Below are positions 30,909-39,229 of a DNA stretch of 64,000 nt, piece by piece (position 1 is the stretch's first letter; the number at the start of each line of letters is the position of its first letter). Under the pieces are notes generated by a model. The model was not told the origin of the DNA. It saw nothing but the letters and a program-made list of their open reading frames with translations, and searched no databases. The position numbers were made by a program, and so were the translations under genes. The stretch is from Saccharothrix violaceirubra (GTDB lineage: Bacteria > Actinomycetota > Actinomycetes > Mycobacteriales > Pseudonocardiaceae), in NCBI RefSeq assembly GCF_014203755.1, contig NZ_JACHJS010000001.1, positions 4,464,001-4,528,000 on the forward strand, written 5' to 3'.

Positions 30909-31679
30909 ATGCCGATCGTTGCGGTGGAGGCGAGTGTGTCTGAACACGGCGGGCAACCCGAACAGCCGCTGATCCCCACCGATCTTCTCCAGTTCCCCGA
31001 CGCCGCCCGGCTGGAACTCGACCACGCGATCGAAGTCCTGGTCCACCACGCCCAGACAGTCCGCAACGCGCAAGATCGCCTGCGGGCGCTGCTGCGCGCC
31101 AACCACCTCGTGGCCTCCCACGTCGACCTGCCAGATGTGCTGCGCCACGTCGTCGACGCGGCCAAAGACCAACAACACCGGCTGTTTACCGTCGTGCGCA
31201 AACTCGACCAAATCGTCCGCGACATCCGCGGAACCATCTTCGACCTGCACTCCCAACCGGCACCAGGCGAAACAGCCGCGCCCAGCCTGCGCCGCACCCT
31301 CACCGAGATCGTCCGCACCACCACCGACTCGCTCGGCTTCACCCCCGCCCTGCGGCTCGACGGCCCACTGGACACATTCGTCCCGCCGACGATCGCCACC
31401 GACCTGTCCGCCGTCGTCCGCGAAGCCCTGTCCAACACCGCCCGCCACGCCCGCGCCGCCACCGCCACCGTCCAGATCACCGCCACCCCCACCACCCTCA
31501 TCGCCCGCATCGAGGACGACGGCCGCGGCATCGGCGACACCACCCGCCGCAGCGGCCTGGCCAACCTCCGCGCCCGCGCGGAGAAACACAGCGGCACCCT
31601 CACCATCGACAGCGCACCCGAGCACGGCACCACCCTCACTTGGACAGTCCCGCTGCCCCAGAACGACCAGACGATGTAG
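30909..31679 (+). CDS. DevS/DosS-like histidine kinase lacking sensor and phosphoacceptor parts
   Basis: DevS-type kinases have GAF sensor domains, a dimerisation helix with the phosphorylated His, and an ATPase domain. Here residues about 45-90 match the start of the first GAF domain (LLRANHLVASHVDLPDVLRH), and the sequence then jumps straight to RLFTVVRKLDQIVRDIRGT, normally just after the His box. The ATPase part is complete: REALSNTARHARAAT (N box), IEDDGRGIGD (G1) and GLANLRARAEKHSG (G2). No copy of the ARDLHD phosphoacceptor motif is found. The protein can probably bind ATP but not autophosphorylate. Start ATG 30909; total 256 aa. No response regulator adjoins it. Confidence 0.7.
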   Translation: MPIVAVEASVSEHGGQPEQPLIPTDLLQFPDAARLELDHAIEVLVHHAQTVRNAQDRLRALLRANHLVASHVDLPDVLRHVVDAAKDQQHRLFTVVRKLDQIVRDIRGTIFDLHSQPAPGETAAPSLRRTLTEIVRTTTDSLGFTPALRLDGPLDTFVPPTIATDLSAVVREALSNTARHARAATATVQITATPTTLIARIEDDGRGIGDTTRRSGLANLRARAEKHSGTLTIDSAPEHGTTLTWTVPLPQNDQTM

Positions 31680-31747
31680 CCCGGCTGGCTCGACGACCAC
31701 GCTCAGACACCCCGGAACATCGACTCACCGCCCGCCTGGCAGAAACC

Positions 31748-32347
31748 TCAACACGCTGACTTGACAGGGAAGCGCAGCGGGGCGACCAGCCGTCCTCCGG
31801 GCGCGAGCTGTTGCCACCATTGGGTGGGGATGTCCCACGGTGAGACCGTGGCGATCATGTGGTCGTACGGCGCGTGATCGGCGTAGCCGAGGCCACCATC
31901 GCCGGTGATGACGTGTACGTCGCCGTAGCCGGTCGCGGCCAGCGCTTGTGAGGCTTTCGCGGTCACGTCCGGGTCGATGTCGATCGTGGTCACCAGGTCC
32001 GCGCGGCCGGTCAGCTGGGCAAGCAGGCAGGCGTTGTACCCGGTGCCCGCGCCGATTTCCAGGATGCGGTTGCCGGGTTGGACGTGAAGCTGGTCGAGCA
32101 TCGCCGCGACCAGCCACGGCGCCGAGGCGCAGGACAGCGACCGGCCGTCCTCGAATCGGTGAGTGATCACCGCTTGCCACGGGTCGTAGGCGACCACCGG
32201 ATCAGCTTCCGGCACAAACTCGTGGCGTGGCGTGTCCAGCAGAACCTGTTCGACTTCGCTGAGCTCCGCGTACCCCGATTTGCGGACCTTGGCGACCATC
32301 TCCGCGCGCAGTGTCTCCGGCGACAAGGTGGCGGTATCGCTATCCAT
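31748..32347 (-). CDS. Protein-L-isoaspartate O-methyltransferase-type protein, probably C-terminally truncated
   Basis: A SAM-dependent methyltransferase of the PCMT fold: YDPWQAVITHRFEDGRSLSC, the SAM loop RILEIGAGTGYNACLLA at about residues 92-108, and VTTIDIDPDVTAKA. The reading ends after the LAPGGRLVAPLRFPV strand with KSAC, whereas related actinomycete proteins continue for many residues, some in peptide-modifying clusters. The stop is in a region with no homology downstream, so a breakpoint at about 31760 is likely. The SAM site is intact. It is preceded by gggagg-type ribosome sequence and lies 62 bases below the phosphotransferase gene, perhaps in the same transcript. Confidence 0.7.
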   Translation of the reverse strand: MDSDTATLSPETLRAEMVAKVRKSGYAELSEVEQVLLDTPRHEFVPEADPVVAYDPWQAVITHRFEDGRSLSCASAPWLVAAMLDQLHVQPGNRILEIGAGTGYNACLLAQLTGRADLVTTIDIDPDVTAKASQALAATGYGDVHVITGDGGLGYADHAPYDHMIATVSPWDIPTQWWQQLAPGGRLVAPLRFPVKSAC

Positions 32348-32409
32348 CGCTTCCCTCCTCCTAATTGATCATCTTGGCGGCTGTCTGCCGGGCGAGGGGC
32401 AGTCGCCAT

Positions 32410-33342
32410 TCAGCCCTGGAGGACGCGCACCCGCTCATGCAGGGCGGTGAACTCCTCGACGCGCTTGGTGCGCTGCTTCCACAGCACGGCGAGCCACCGC
32501 AGCGCGATGGTGCGCCGCGCGGCCTCGAACCGGGCTCGGTTGCCCGGCGTGACGCCGAGGTCGGCTTCGGCGCTGGTCCAGATGTTGTCGGGAACGACGC
32601 GGGCGCTGATGTGCTCAATGTGGTCGGCGGCGTCGACAGCGACGTCAGAGAAGCCGCTGAACTCGAAGTCCGCCACGTAGGTGGACTCGCCGTTCTGGAG
32701 CCAGTTGAGCAGATTCGCGTCGCCGCGGGAGTAGACGTGGGGAACTGGCTGGGCGAGCAGTTCGGCATCGCCGCTGTTCTCCCATCGGTGCAGGAGAGCG
32801 AGCATCTCGGGGGTCTGGGGATCGTCGGCGGCGTCGGCGAGCTGGCCGGGCCAGACATCGGTGAGCCGGGCGATGTAGCGGCCGATGGAGTCGACGCGCT
32901 CCAGGTTGGCCAGCGGCTCTTTCAGTGGAACGCTCTGCAAGGCGCGGGTGGTCTTGGCCAGCGACTTGATGGCCGACGCCGGGTCGAGAACGTCGAGGAT
33001 CGGGGAGCCGGGCAGCAGCGTCATGCCGAGGGCAGGCTGTTCGAGGTCCTCGTCGAGCCACAGCGGTTCCGGCGCGATGCCCAGGCCGGCGGCGTGGGCG
33101 AGGCCGTGCCACTCGCGCTCGACGCGTTGCCGGTCGCTCTTCAAGAAGAGCTTGATGCAGGTCGGGCTGGGGGCTGCGGTCCAGGCGAAGACGTCGTTGT
33201 TGCGTCCACCGTCGAGTGCGTGCAACCCGTGCTCGTCGAGCGTGGCGGCCAGTGCGTCGCCTCCGGCCGCACGCGCGGTACGCAGGGCGTTGAGCAGGTC
33301 GATGGGAGCGGTGTGCTCGCGGTGGCCGGCCAACGTGGTCAT
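32410..33342 (-). CDS. Aminoglycoside-phosphotransferase-like kinase
   Basis: A 310-residue kinase-like protein. The lysine strand is in PTCIKLFLKSD at about residue 62; the catalytic loop is YSRGDANLLNWL (Asp and Asn, with Arg in place of the usual His before Gly), and the metal Asp is in VADFEFSG. Such enzymes phosphorylate small molecules such as sugars, choline, amino sugars or nucleosides. Next to nucleoside-handling genes, a nucleoside or sugar acceptor is possible, but unproven. ATG 33342 is chosen (MTTLAGHREH). It diverges from a Nudix gene. Confidence 0.7.
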   Translation of the reverse strand: MTTLAGHREHTAPIDLLNALRTARAAGGDALAATLDEHGLHALDGGRNNDVFAWTAAPSPTCIKLFLKSDRQRVEREWHGLAHAAGLGIAPEPLWLDEDLEQPALGMTLLPGSPILDVLDPASAIKSLAKTTRALQSVPLKEPLANLERVDSIGRYIARLTDVWPGQLADAADDPQTPEMLALLHRWENSGDAELLAQPVPHVYSRGDANLLNWLQNGESTYVADFEFSGFSDVAVDAADHIEHISARVVPDNIWTSAEADLGVTPGNRARFEAARRTIALRWLAVLWKQRTKRVEEFTALHERVRVLQG

Positions 33343-33682
33343 CGTTTTGGACTCTCGGCTTCGACTCGACACAGGTGGACGGGCTCTGGCGTGGCCAGCC
33401 TAGGAGAGGGACTCAGCGCTTTCGTGGTGCCCCGCACACTGGCTGAGGCCGATGTCGCCCGTCTGGCTGACCTGACGCAAGGTGGCGCGTCGGGGCAATG
33501 CCGTGCACGTGTGAATGAGGTGTCACCTGGCTTGACCTGCATGAACATAGCGACTCGGGGCTGGCGATTCCGCCATTCGGGGTCATCCTGCCTTCGGGCT
33601 GTTCATTCGCGGACTGGGACACGACGGGCGGTGCTCTCCGCAATGTCCGTGGCGGCTGCGACGTCGGCTTAGGCTGGGTCAG

Positions 33683-34198
33683 GTGATTGACCAGTTGACC
33701 GTGGACGCGGCGGTCGCCGATGCTCGCCTTGCTGCAATGGAGTTCGATGACGCCCGGGTGTGGCTGCGCGCCCATCAGACGCTGATGGAGCCGCTCGCGG
33801 CCGAGGTTTGGGTCACCGACCCGACGTACAGCCACGTGTTGCTGGTGCAGCACCGTGTGCGCGGATGGGTGCCGCCTGGCGGCAAGGTCGAGCCGGGCGA
33901 GACGCCGCGGGAAGCCGCAGCCCGTGAACTCGTGGAGGAGGCCGGCGTAGCGGGCAAGCTGCTGCCTGTGCCGGCCGCGGTGGCTGTCCGCTCCTTCCGT
34001 GCCGACTGGGCGCCGACGCTGAGCCTGTCCTACGGCGCCGTCATCGACCGCGACGTGCCGCTCGGCGGGGAGACTGGGCAGCCCTCGAGATGGGTCGATC
34101 TGGACGAGACGTGGGAGAGCGTGTTCCCCGAGGACCGCGAACGTATCCGCGCGTACGTGCACCGATTGGCAACGGAGAACGTAGTGGGGGCGCGCTGA
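33683..34198 (+). CDS. Nudix hydrolase
   Basis: A 171-residue Nudix enzyme with a fully canonical box at about residues 73-95: GGKVEPGETPREAAARELVEE. It hydrolyses a nucleoside diphosphate derivative; the substrate cannot be read from sequence. GTG 33683 is the start. It is the only plus-strand gene inside the otherwise minus-strand cluster, converging with the next Nudix gene 20 bases away. It may clean up or activate nucleotides made by the cluster. Confidence 0.85.
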   Translation: MIDQLTVDAAVADARLAAMEFDDARVWLRAHQTLMEPLAAEVWVTDPTYSHVLLVQHRVRGWVPPGGKVEPGETPREAAARELVEEAGVAGKLLPVPAAVAVRSFRADWAPTLSLSYGAVIDRDVPLGGETGQPSRWVDLDETWESVFPEDRERIRAYVHRLATENVVGAR

Positions 34199-34218
34199 GG
34201 CCCGTTGTCGGTGCACGG

Positions 34219-34770
34219 TCAGAGGACCTCTTCGATCAGGCTCAGGATGTCGTCGGGCAGCGTCACCAGGTGGAGCTCGTGAAGGAATCGCACCCACACC
34301 GGCTCCAAGCCGGGGTGCGCGCTGAACTGCTCCTCGCTCAGCTGCCCTTCGGCGTAGGCCGCGGTGCGGTGCGCGTGCTGCTGGAGCTGGTCTTGGTGCA
34401 GCCATCGGGGTGTGCGCACCTCTTGGGCCGAGGGGCGGATCGGGCCAGAGGTCTGGGCCCGATAGATCCACCACTGATGGCCCACGCGGTCGCTGGTCGG
34501 TCGGCGGCCGTGGTTGGGTCGCCATGCGGTCAGCAGCAGGTCAAGTGAGGTGACGGTCAGGCCGACTTCCTCGGCGACCTCAATGCGGGCGGCGTGCTCG
34601 GGGCCTCCGTGTTGGTCGACATGACCGGCGACCGGTGCGATCCCGGCAGGGGGCCTCGCGCGTTCGAAGACCAGCAGCCCGTCCGGTGAGGAGATGAGCA
34701 CGCCGACGGCCGCGTGGTCGCAGTACTTGATCCCGCTGCCGTGGCTACTGGTCGGCGGCGGGGCGGTCAA
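34219..34770 (-). CDS. Nudix hydrolase, last gene of the deazaguanine operon
   Basis: A 183-residue Nudix-fold protein. The core is AAVGVLISSPDGLLVFERA; the box GHVDQHGGPEHAARIEVAEEVGL (about residues 51-73) keeps the two metal glutamates in AEEVG, but the usual Arg is Ile and the first Glu is Gly. It may be active on a non-standard substrate. TTG 34770 overlaps the methyltransferase stop by 4 bases (TTGA), fixing the start and linking it to the operon. The C-terminal tail of about 50 residues is helical. Confidence 0.8.
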   Translation of the reverse strand: MTAPPPTSSHGSGIKYCDHAAVGVLISSPDGLLVFERARPPAGIAPVAGHVDQHGGPEHAARIEVAEEVGLTVTSLDLLLTAWRPNHGRRPTSDRVGHQWWIYRAQTSGPIRPSAQEVRTPRWLHQDQLQQHAHRTAAYAEGQLSEEQFSAHPGLEPVWVRFLHELHLVTLPDDILSLIEEVL

Positions 34771-35606
34771 CGTAGTTCCCTGGGTCGCTGTGCGACCACC
34801 ACGAGCCAGCTCGTCACGGTCGGCGTGTCGGGCGTGGTCAGCGCGTACGCCTTGTCGAGGATGTCCATCCGCTGAGTGTGGGTGAAGTCCCCGTCGGGGC
34901 GGGCGAAGACCGGAATCGACAGCCACGCCTTCTTCTCGGCCATCGTGCTGTGATGGGCGACGACCTCGGTGTCGAGCACGGTCAGTCCGGCGACCGACAG
35001 GTGGTCGGCGATCGTGTCCAGCGGCAGCTTCGGAGCTGGCTCGGCGGCGGGAGGCGGGGCGTAGCCGTGGTCACGGGCCGCAACCTGACGGATCAAGGTG
35101 TTCAGCGAGGGTCCGGTGCGCACGTTGGTCTCGTCGGGGTGGCGGACGCCGGCAAAGCCGCCGCCGACGTTGAACACGAACCGGCCGCCGGGTCGTAGGA
35201 CCTGGTGGACGGCGGCGAACACCTGGGGCACGTCGGTCTTCCAGATCGCGGAGTTGCACACCACGGCGTCCGCCGCGCCGGGAACGTGGCTGGCCAGGTC
35301 TTCGGCTGGTGCGGTGACCCAGGTCAGGCGCGGGTCGACCAGCGTGCGTCGGCCAACGCGCTGCATGGCAGCGGCATTGTCCAGGGAGATGACCTGGGCG
35401 TCGATCGGGACGTGTTCGAGGATTGCCTCCGCGGTCGCGCCGGCTCCGCCGCAGAGGTCGACCACCAGCCGGCTGTCGGTGAGATCGGCGCGGCGGGCAA
35501 GGTCCCGGCTGGTGGCCGCATACATGGGGAAGGCACGGGTGAAGGCTGCGTACGCCTGTGCGGTGGTGTCCTCGTCCCAGCCGAGAAGGGCGTCCAGGGG
35601 TGCCAT
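34767..35606 (-). CDS. SAM-dependent methyltransferase
   Basis: A class I methyltransferase of 279 residues. The SAM loop is VVDLCGGAGATAEAIL at about residues 47-62, followed by ISLDNAAAMQRVG (the acidic ribose-binding strand) and GGRFVFNVGGGFAG as motif post III. The acceptor is unknown; C-terminal residues (HHSTMAEKKAWLSIPVFARP) resemble small-molecule methyltransferases. ATG 35606 is preceded by a gaggt site. It is translationally linked to the downstream Nudix gene and 73 bases below the DUF2797 gene. In the operon it could methylate a nucleoside or an intermediate. Confidence 0.8.
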   Translation of the reverse strand: MAPLDALLGWDEDTTAQAYAAFTRAFPMYAATSRDLARRADLTDSRLVVDLCGGAGATAEAILEHVPIDAQVISLDNAAAMQRVGRRTLVDPRLTWVTAPAEDLASHVPGAADAVVCNSAIWKTDVPQVFAAVHQVLRPGGRFVFNVGGGFAGVRHPDETNVRTGPSLNTLIRQVAARDHGYAPPPAAEPAPKLPLDTIADHLSVAGLTVLDTEVVAHHSTMAEKKAWLSIPVFARPDGDFTHTQRMDILDKAYALTTPDTPTVTSWLVVVAQRPRELR

Positions 35607-35678
35607 CGCGGGTACCTCGCTTCAGGGGCGCAGGCCAAGCTCGTTGCGGACGGACGCGACGAGCCGGGCCGGGGTCGG

Positions 35679-36599
35679 TTAGAAGAGGGAGTTCTGGAAG
35701 GCGGCGGCGGGCGAGGTGAACGGGCCGAGCGTTATGCGGCGACCCTTGAGGGTGCCGAGGTCGAGCACGTAGTCCACCTCGTCGTCACCGTCCAGGGCGG
35801 CCAGCACCTGGGTGCCGACGCACGAGACGACGGTGAAGCCGTGCTCACCGTCGCGTAGATCGTGTGGATACAGCATCCGCACACCGTTGGCGACGCGCAG
35901 TCGGTCGCCTTCGGCAGGAGGAGTCCACGTCTCCAGCACTACCGGAGTGTTCATCGCGGCGAGCGCGTCCGCGGCGTGGGAGACGTGCCGGTCGTGGGTC
36001 GCGCTCGCGGTGGACAGGTCGGTCAGGTTGGCCAGGGCCTTGAGCTTGGTTGAGGCCCGGATGGTCTGGGGCACCTGCAGACCGCGGGTGATGGCGTCTT
36101 CGAGGTGGCGTACGGCGCGGCCGTCGGGACTCTTGGTGAGGTAGGTGGCGATCAGGGCGCCTTGTTCGTCGAGGCGGGATTGCTTGCGTGGTTCGGCTGC
36201 GGTGCCGACCTTGGTGGCGCCGTCGGCGAAGGTGGCGAGGTAGAGCCAGTGTGGTTGGTCCATGTACTGGCGCAGGGCCGCGGGAACGCTGCCGTCCTGG
36301 TGGAACTGGTGGGCGAAGCGGAACTCGTCCTGGCACAAGCACCGGGCGCACTGGTCGCCCTGCTCGGTCGGCGCGCGGTCGGGGCACGCGAGGGCCTCGA
36401 CGCGCACAGTGTCGGCGAACTGGTACCGGCCGGTGCACCATCGGCCGGTACCAACCGCGAAGCCGAGTCGTTGGTTCATGATCTCGGCGTAGACCAGCGG
36501 CCCGTCGGGCAGCGGGGCCAGCAGCAGCCGGGGATCTCCTGTCGCCCAGGTGATGCCGTGGCACACGTACTCGCCGTCGGTTGGTCGGGCCGCTGGCAT
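35679..36599 (-). CDS. DUF2797-domain protein
   Basis: A 306-residue protein. Residues about 35-115 hold a cysteine set (ALACPDRAPTEQGDQCARCLC) fit for a zinc site; residues about 125-160 read HWLYLATFADGATKVGTAAE followed by SRLDEQGALIA, the DUF2797 core, which recalls the Y-L-x-K-V-G-x-R-L pattern of GIY-YIG nucleases. The molecular role of DUF2797 is not known to me. ATG 36599 fits, since the C-terminal tail of the preceding kinase gene ends 33 bases upstream. Its place between a nucleotide kinase and a methyltransferase suggests nucleic-acid or nucleotide work. Confidence 0.75.
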   Translation of the reverse strand: MPAARPTDGEYVCHGITWATGDPRLLLAPLPDGPLVYAEIMNQRLGFAVGTGRWCTGRYQFADTVRVEALACPDRAPTEQGDQCARCLCQDEFRFAHQFHQDGSVPAALRQYMDQPHWLYLATFADGATKVGTAAEPRKQSRLDEQGALIATYLTKSPDGRAVRHLEDAITRGLQVPQTIRASTKLKALANLTDLSTASATHDRHVSHAADALAAMNTPVVLETWTPPAEGDRLRVANGVRMLYPHDLRDGEHGFTVVSCVGTQVLAALDGDDEVDYVLDLGTLKGRRITLGPFTSPAAAFQNSLF

Positions 36600-36631
36600 G
36601 GCGCGTTTCCTCGTGGTGGCTGCGGTCGGGG

Positions 36632-37327
36632 TCAGATGGCGAGCTGGAGGCGGTCGGCGAGCGCTTCGGCGGCGGTCTTGAAGACCGCGTCGCGGTCCAT
36701 GTCGGTCACGTCCATCGACAGCCATCCGCCGCGCTGCTCGTGCTCGCGCAGCTTCGCGAGAACGGTGTCCTGGTAGCGGATGAAGTCCTCGTCCGCGCCG
36801 CCGGAGTGGCCGGTCTCCAGGGAGCTGAATTCGCCCTTGCGGGCGAGCGCGTCGCGAGCGCTGATGCGCAGGAAGAACACCAGGTCGGGTTCGGTGAGGT
36901 GGGCGAAGACCTGCTCGGCCAGGCTGGTGGAGACGTCGGGATTCACCGCGTAGCGAGCGAGGATCTTGTGGTGGGCGTTGTCGAGGATCACGTGGGTTCC
37001 GGCGGCGAGAGCGGGCTGGATGACGAGCTTGTCCTGGAGGGTGTACCAGGCGGCCAGCGCCAGCAGCCAGTAGTGGTCGCCGCACGCCTGGGCGACGCGC
37101 GCGTCGCGGCGGTAGACCAGGGCGTTGAGCTGATCGACGTAGGCGGACAACTCCGGGTCCATCGGGACTTCGGTGCTGTGCTTGCCGATCAGGATCGTTT
37201 CGTGGCCGGCCTCGTTGAGCGCGTGGTGCAGGCGGGTGGCGAGGGTGGACTTGCCCGCGCCGTCGATGCCGACGACCGTGATCTCGCGTCCACGCGCGGG
37301 GTTGAAAAGTGGTGCTGTGTTCGTCAT
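36632..37327 (-). CDS. P-loop nucleotide kinase, thymidylate-kinase-like
   Basis: A 231-residue P-loop kinase of the thymidylate/deoxynucleoside kinase group. The Walker A motif is GIDGAGKST at residues 20-28, with VVG just before it. VILDNAHHKILARYAV takes the place of the DR[YFH] motif of dTMP kinases, so the acceptor pocket differs. PDLVFFLRISARDALARKGEF is the strand and LID region. It probably phosphorylates a nucleoside or nucleotide made by the cluster. ATG 37327 (MTNTAPLF) lies 19 bases after the preceding stop; earlier starts are in antisense-like sequence. Confidence 0.8.
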   Translation of the reverse strand: MTNTAPLFNPARGREITVVGIDGAGKSTLATRLHHALNEAGHETILIGKHSTEVPMDPELSAYVDQLNALVYRRDARVAQACGDHYWLLALAAWYTLQDKLVIQPALAAGTHVILDNAHHKILARYAVNPDVSTSLAEQVFAHLTEPDLVFFLRISARDALARKGEFSSLETGHSGGADEDFIRYQDTVLAKLREHEQRGGWLSMDVTDMDRDAVFKTAAEALADRLQLAI

Positions 37328-37346
37328 GTTGGTGCGCTCCAAGGGA

Positions 37347-38414
37347 TCAGATCGGCCGGGCGGCCAGTCGGTTGGCGACGATGTCTTGAATCTGTCTGAT
37401 GAGGACGGTGCGTCGCCGGACAACGTCGCTGTGACGCTCGTTGGACAAGTCCGCCGGGTAGTGACGGGCGAGGTTGTTGGAAATGACATGCAAGTAGCCG
37501 AAATCGATCCCGGCATCGCGTGCTGCGACTCCCATAGGGCCGATCTCGGGATCGACGAATGCGTGCTCGGCGTGCTCGGTCAGCCAGTCCCTGTTCTCCA
37601 GCAGGATCGAGGGTGACGTGACGTGGATGCCGGTGTGCACGCCTGGTTGGGCGGTGGCGAAGTCGCCGAAGAAGTCGGGCCACGCGACGAGGCTGCCGCC
37701 GACGAGGCTGGTGTTTCCGGTGGCCAGCCGCGTGTTGGGCTCGATGTCGGGGTTCAGCGCGCCGACTTTGCCGACGTAGACGACGTCGCCGGCGCCGAGG
37801 TCGGCCAGGCGCGTGACCACGCGTCCGGCGACGTCGCCCCAGATGCTGTGGAGGAACCCGAGGTAGACCACTCGTCGGCCGTGGATCTGAGCGCGTTGCC
37901 AGGCGTAGCCGTGCCCGTAGGTCCATGCTCCGTCGGCCGGGGCGAGGTGCGCCAGGCCCCAGCCGACGATCACGAGGTCGCCATCGAGTTCGAGGTCGAG
38001 CTTCGCCACCGCCTCGCGGGACAACGTCGGGTCGGGCAATTCGTAGGTGACCGTGTCGGCCGGTTTTCCTGTCATGGAAAGGTATGTGGCGATGATCAGC
38101 GCGTAGTGGTGGACGTAGTCGGCACCGGGGAATGCCTTGACGATGAGGTGGCGGCCGTGGGCCTCGGCGGTGGGGCGCTCGAAGTTGAATAGCTTGCCAG
38201 TCTTCTCATGTGCGGAGATCACGGCTCTGCGGTCGTAGCCGCCGACGACATGGATGGTGTCCCAGTCGTGGCCCTGGATCAGGTGGTGCACCTTGATCTG
38301 CAGGTAGCACAGAAGGCGGTCCGGGGCCATCGTGTGCCTGTCCACCGCGATGGGGGACGTGCGCGACGCCGAGCCGGGGCACGCAGTCGGAGCGGTGTTG
38401 GCGAGAAGGCTCAT
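37347..38414 (-). CDS. Nucleoside-phosphorylase-superfamily-like protein
   Basis: A 355-residue protein. The C-terminal 220 residues look like the PNP/UDP-phosphorylase fold: DVVYVGKVGALNPDIEPNTRLATGN carries the phosphate-loop-like Gly motif, and FVDPEIGPMGVAARDAGIDFGYLHVI matches the substrate-binding region that ends in a strand with a helix-linked Asp. Catalytic details are not certain, and the N-terminal 130 residues have no match I know. It may cleave or form a glycosidic bond of a modified purine. The ATG overlaps the upstream stop by 1 base (TGATG). Confidence 0.65.
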   Translation of the reverse strand: MSLLANTAPTACPGSASRTSPIAVDRHTMAPDRLLCYLQIKVHHLIQGHDWDTIHVVGGYDRRAVISAHEKTGKLFNFERPTAEAHGRHLIVKAFPGADYVHHYALIIATYLSMTGKPADTVTYELPDPTLSREAVAKLDLELDGDLVIVGWGLAHLAPADGAWTYGHGYAWQRAQIHGRRVVYLGFLHSIWGDVAGRVVTRLADLGAGDVVYVGKVGALNPDIEPNTRLATGNTSLVGGSLVAWPDFFGDFATAQPGVHTGIHVTSPSILLENRDWLTEHAEHAFVDPEIGPMGVAARDAGIDFGYLHVISNNLARHYPADLSNERHSDVVRRRTVLIRQIQDIVANRLAARPI

Positions 38415-39229
38415 CAGGCCGCCTCCGGGATTCGTACGCTGCTGCCGGCCGCTTCACGGACGACGGCGATGTTGCGGCGTATCAGGCCGAACCTCTCTTC
38501 GGGGATTGGCCCCAGGTCCTCAATCCGCGGGGTCGGGGGCTTCTCGTAGGGACCGTCGGGCAGCATCTCGATGCCCATCGCGCCGAGGATGACCGGGGCG
38601 GCGCCGTCGACCGAGGCGATCCATTCGTGCTCGCGCTGTTCGACGAGTTCGAGGTGCCCGGTTCGGCCGAGGCCGAGCAGTCGATAGACGATCCGGTCCT
38701 CGACCATGCCGTGGTCTTCCAGGTACCGGGTGGCCGCCCAGCGGGTGCGGCAGAGCTGGTCTTCGGGCGCGGGGCGCCGGGAGGCCGGTAGCGCGATCGC
38801 TCCGACGTAGTCGCTGGAAGCGAAGTAGTCGTAGCAACGCAGCCACTCGTGATCGTCTGCCGCGTGCAGCACGACGCACAGGCGGAACTCGTCGCTGAGG
38901 TCGAGGATCTCGCGGGCGGCTTCGTCGCTGGCCTTGATGGTGGCGAGCCCGTCGCGCATGACGTCCGGGAGGATGATCTCGCGGGCGTCCACGATGCGGG
39001 CCGCCGCGATCAGGTCGGCGGCCGGCAGGGCGTGGCCGAGATCGAAGACCCCGTTGTCGACAATGATCTCCGCACCCCGCTGCGCCTCGCGGTGGAAGAA
39101 CGCGCGGTAGGCAGCGTCGGTCAGAACACGCTGGGCCGCCACGTGGTGGACGGTGGCGGGCTCCTGCGCGACGAAGGCGTCCAGGTAGTCGGGCGGGGCG
39201 ATCGCGGAGAAGGCGATGCTCTTGGCCAT
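38414..39229 (-). CDS. tRNA-guanine-transglycosylase/DpdA-like protein, short form
   Basis: TGT-type enzymes swap guanine for a 7-deazaguanine in RNA; DpdA relatives do it in DNA. This 271-residue form is much shorter than bacterial TGT (about 370). Residues 57-63 read VDNGVFD, the place of the DSGGF motif, with Asp58 as the candidate base-binding acid. LPDV at 87-90 and the VDGAAP stretch at 207-212 (Asp208, candidate nucleophile) follow in the order seen in phage DpdA-like proteins. No zinc-binding C-terminus is present. It overlaps the stop of FolE by 1 base and the start of the phosphorylase-like gene by 1 base. The acceptor may be DNA, RNA or a free nucleotide. Confidence 0.7.
   Translation of the reverse strand: MAKSIAFSAIAPPDYLDAFVAQEPATVHHVAAQRVLTDAAYRAFFHREAQRGAEIIVDNGVFDLGHALPAADLIAAARIVDAREIILPDVMRDGLATIKASDEAAREILDLSDEFRLCVVLHAADDHEWLRCYDYFASSDYVGAIALPASRRPAPEDQLCRTRWAATRYLEDHGMVEDRIVYRLLGLGRTGHLELVEQREHEWIASVDGAAPVILGAMGIEMLPDGPYEKPPTPRIEDLGPIPEERFGLIRRNIAVVREAAGSSVRIPEAA

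Noticed and set aside
35679..36599. GIY-YIG nuclease
   Set aside because: The pattern is only partly present and the catalytic Arg and Glu cannot be placed; DUF2797 is the safer name.
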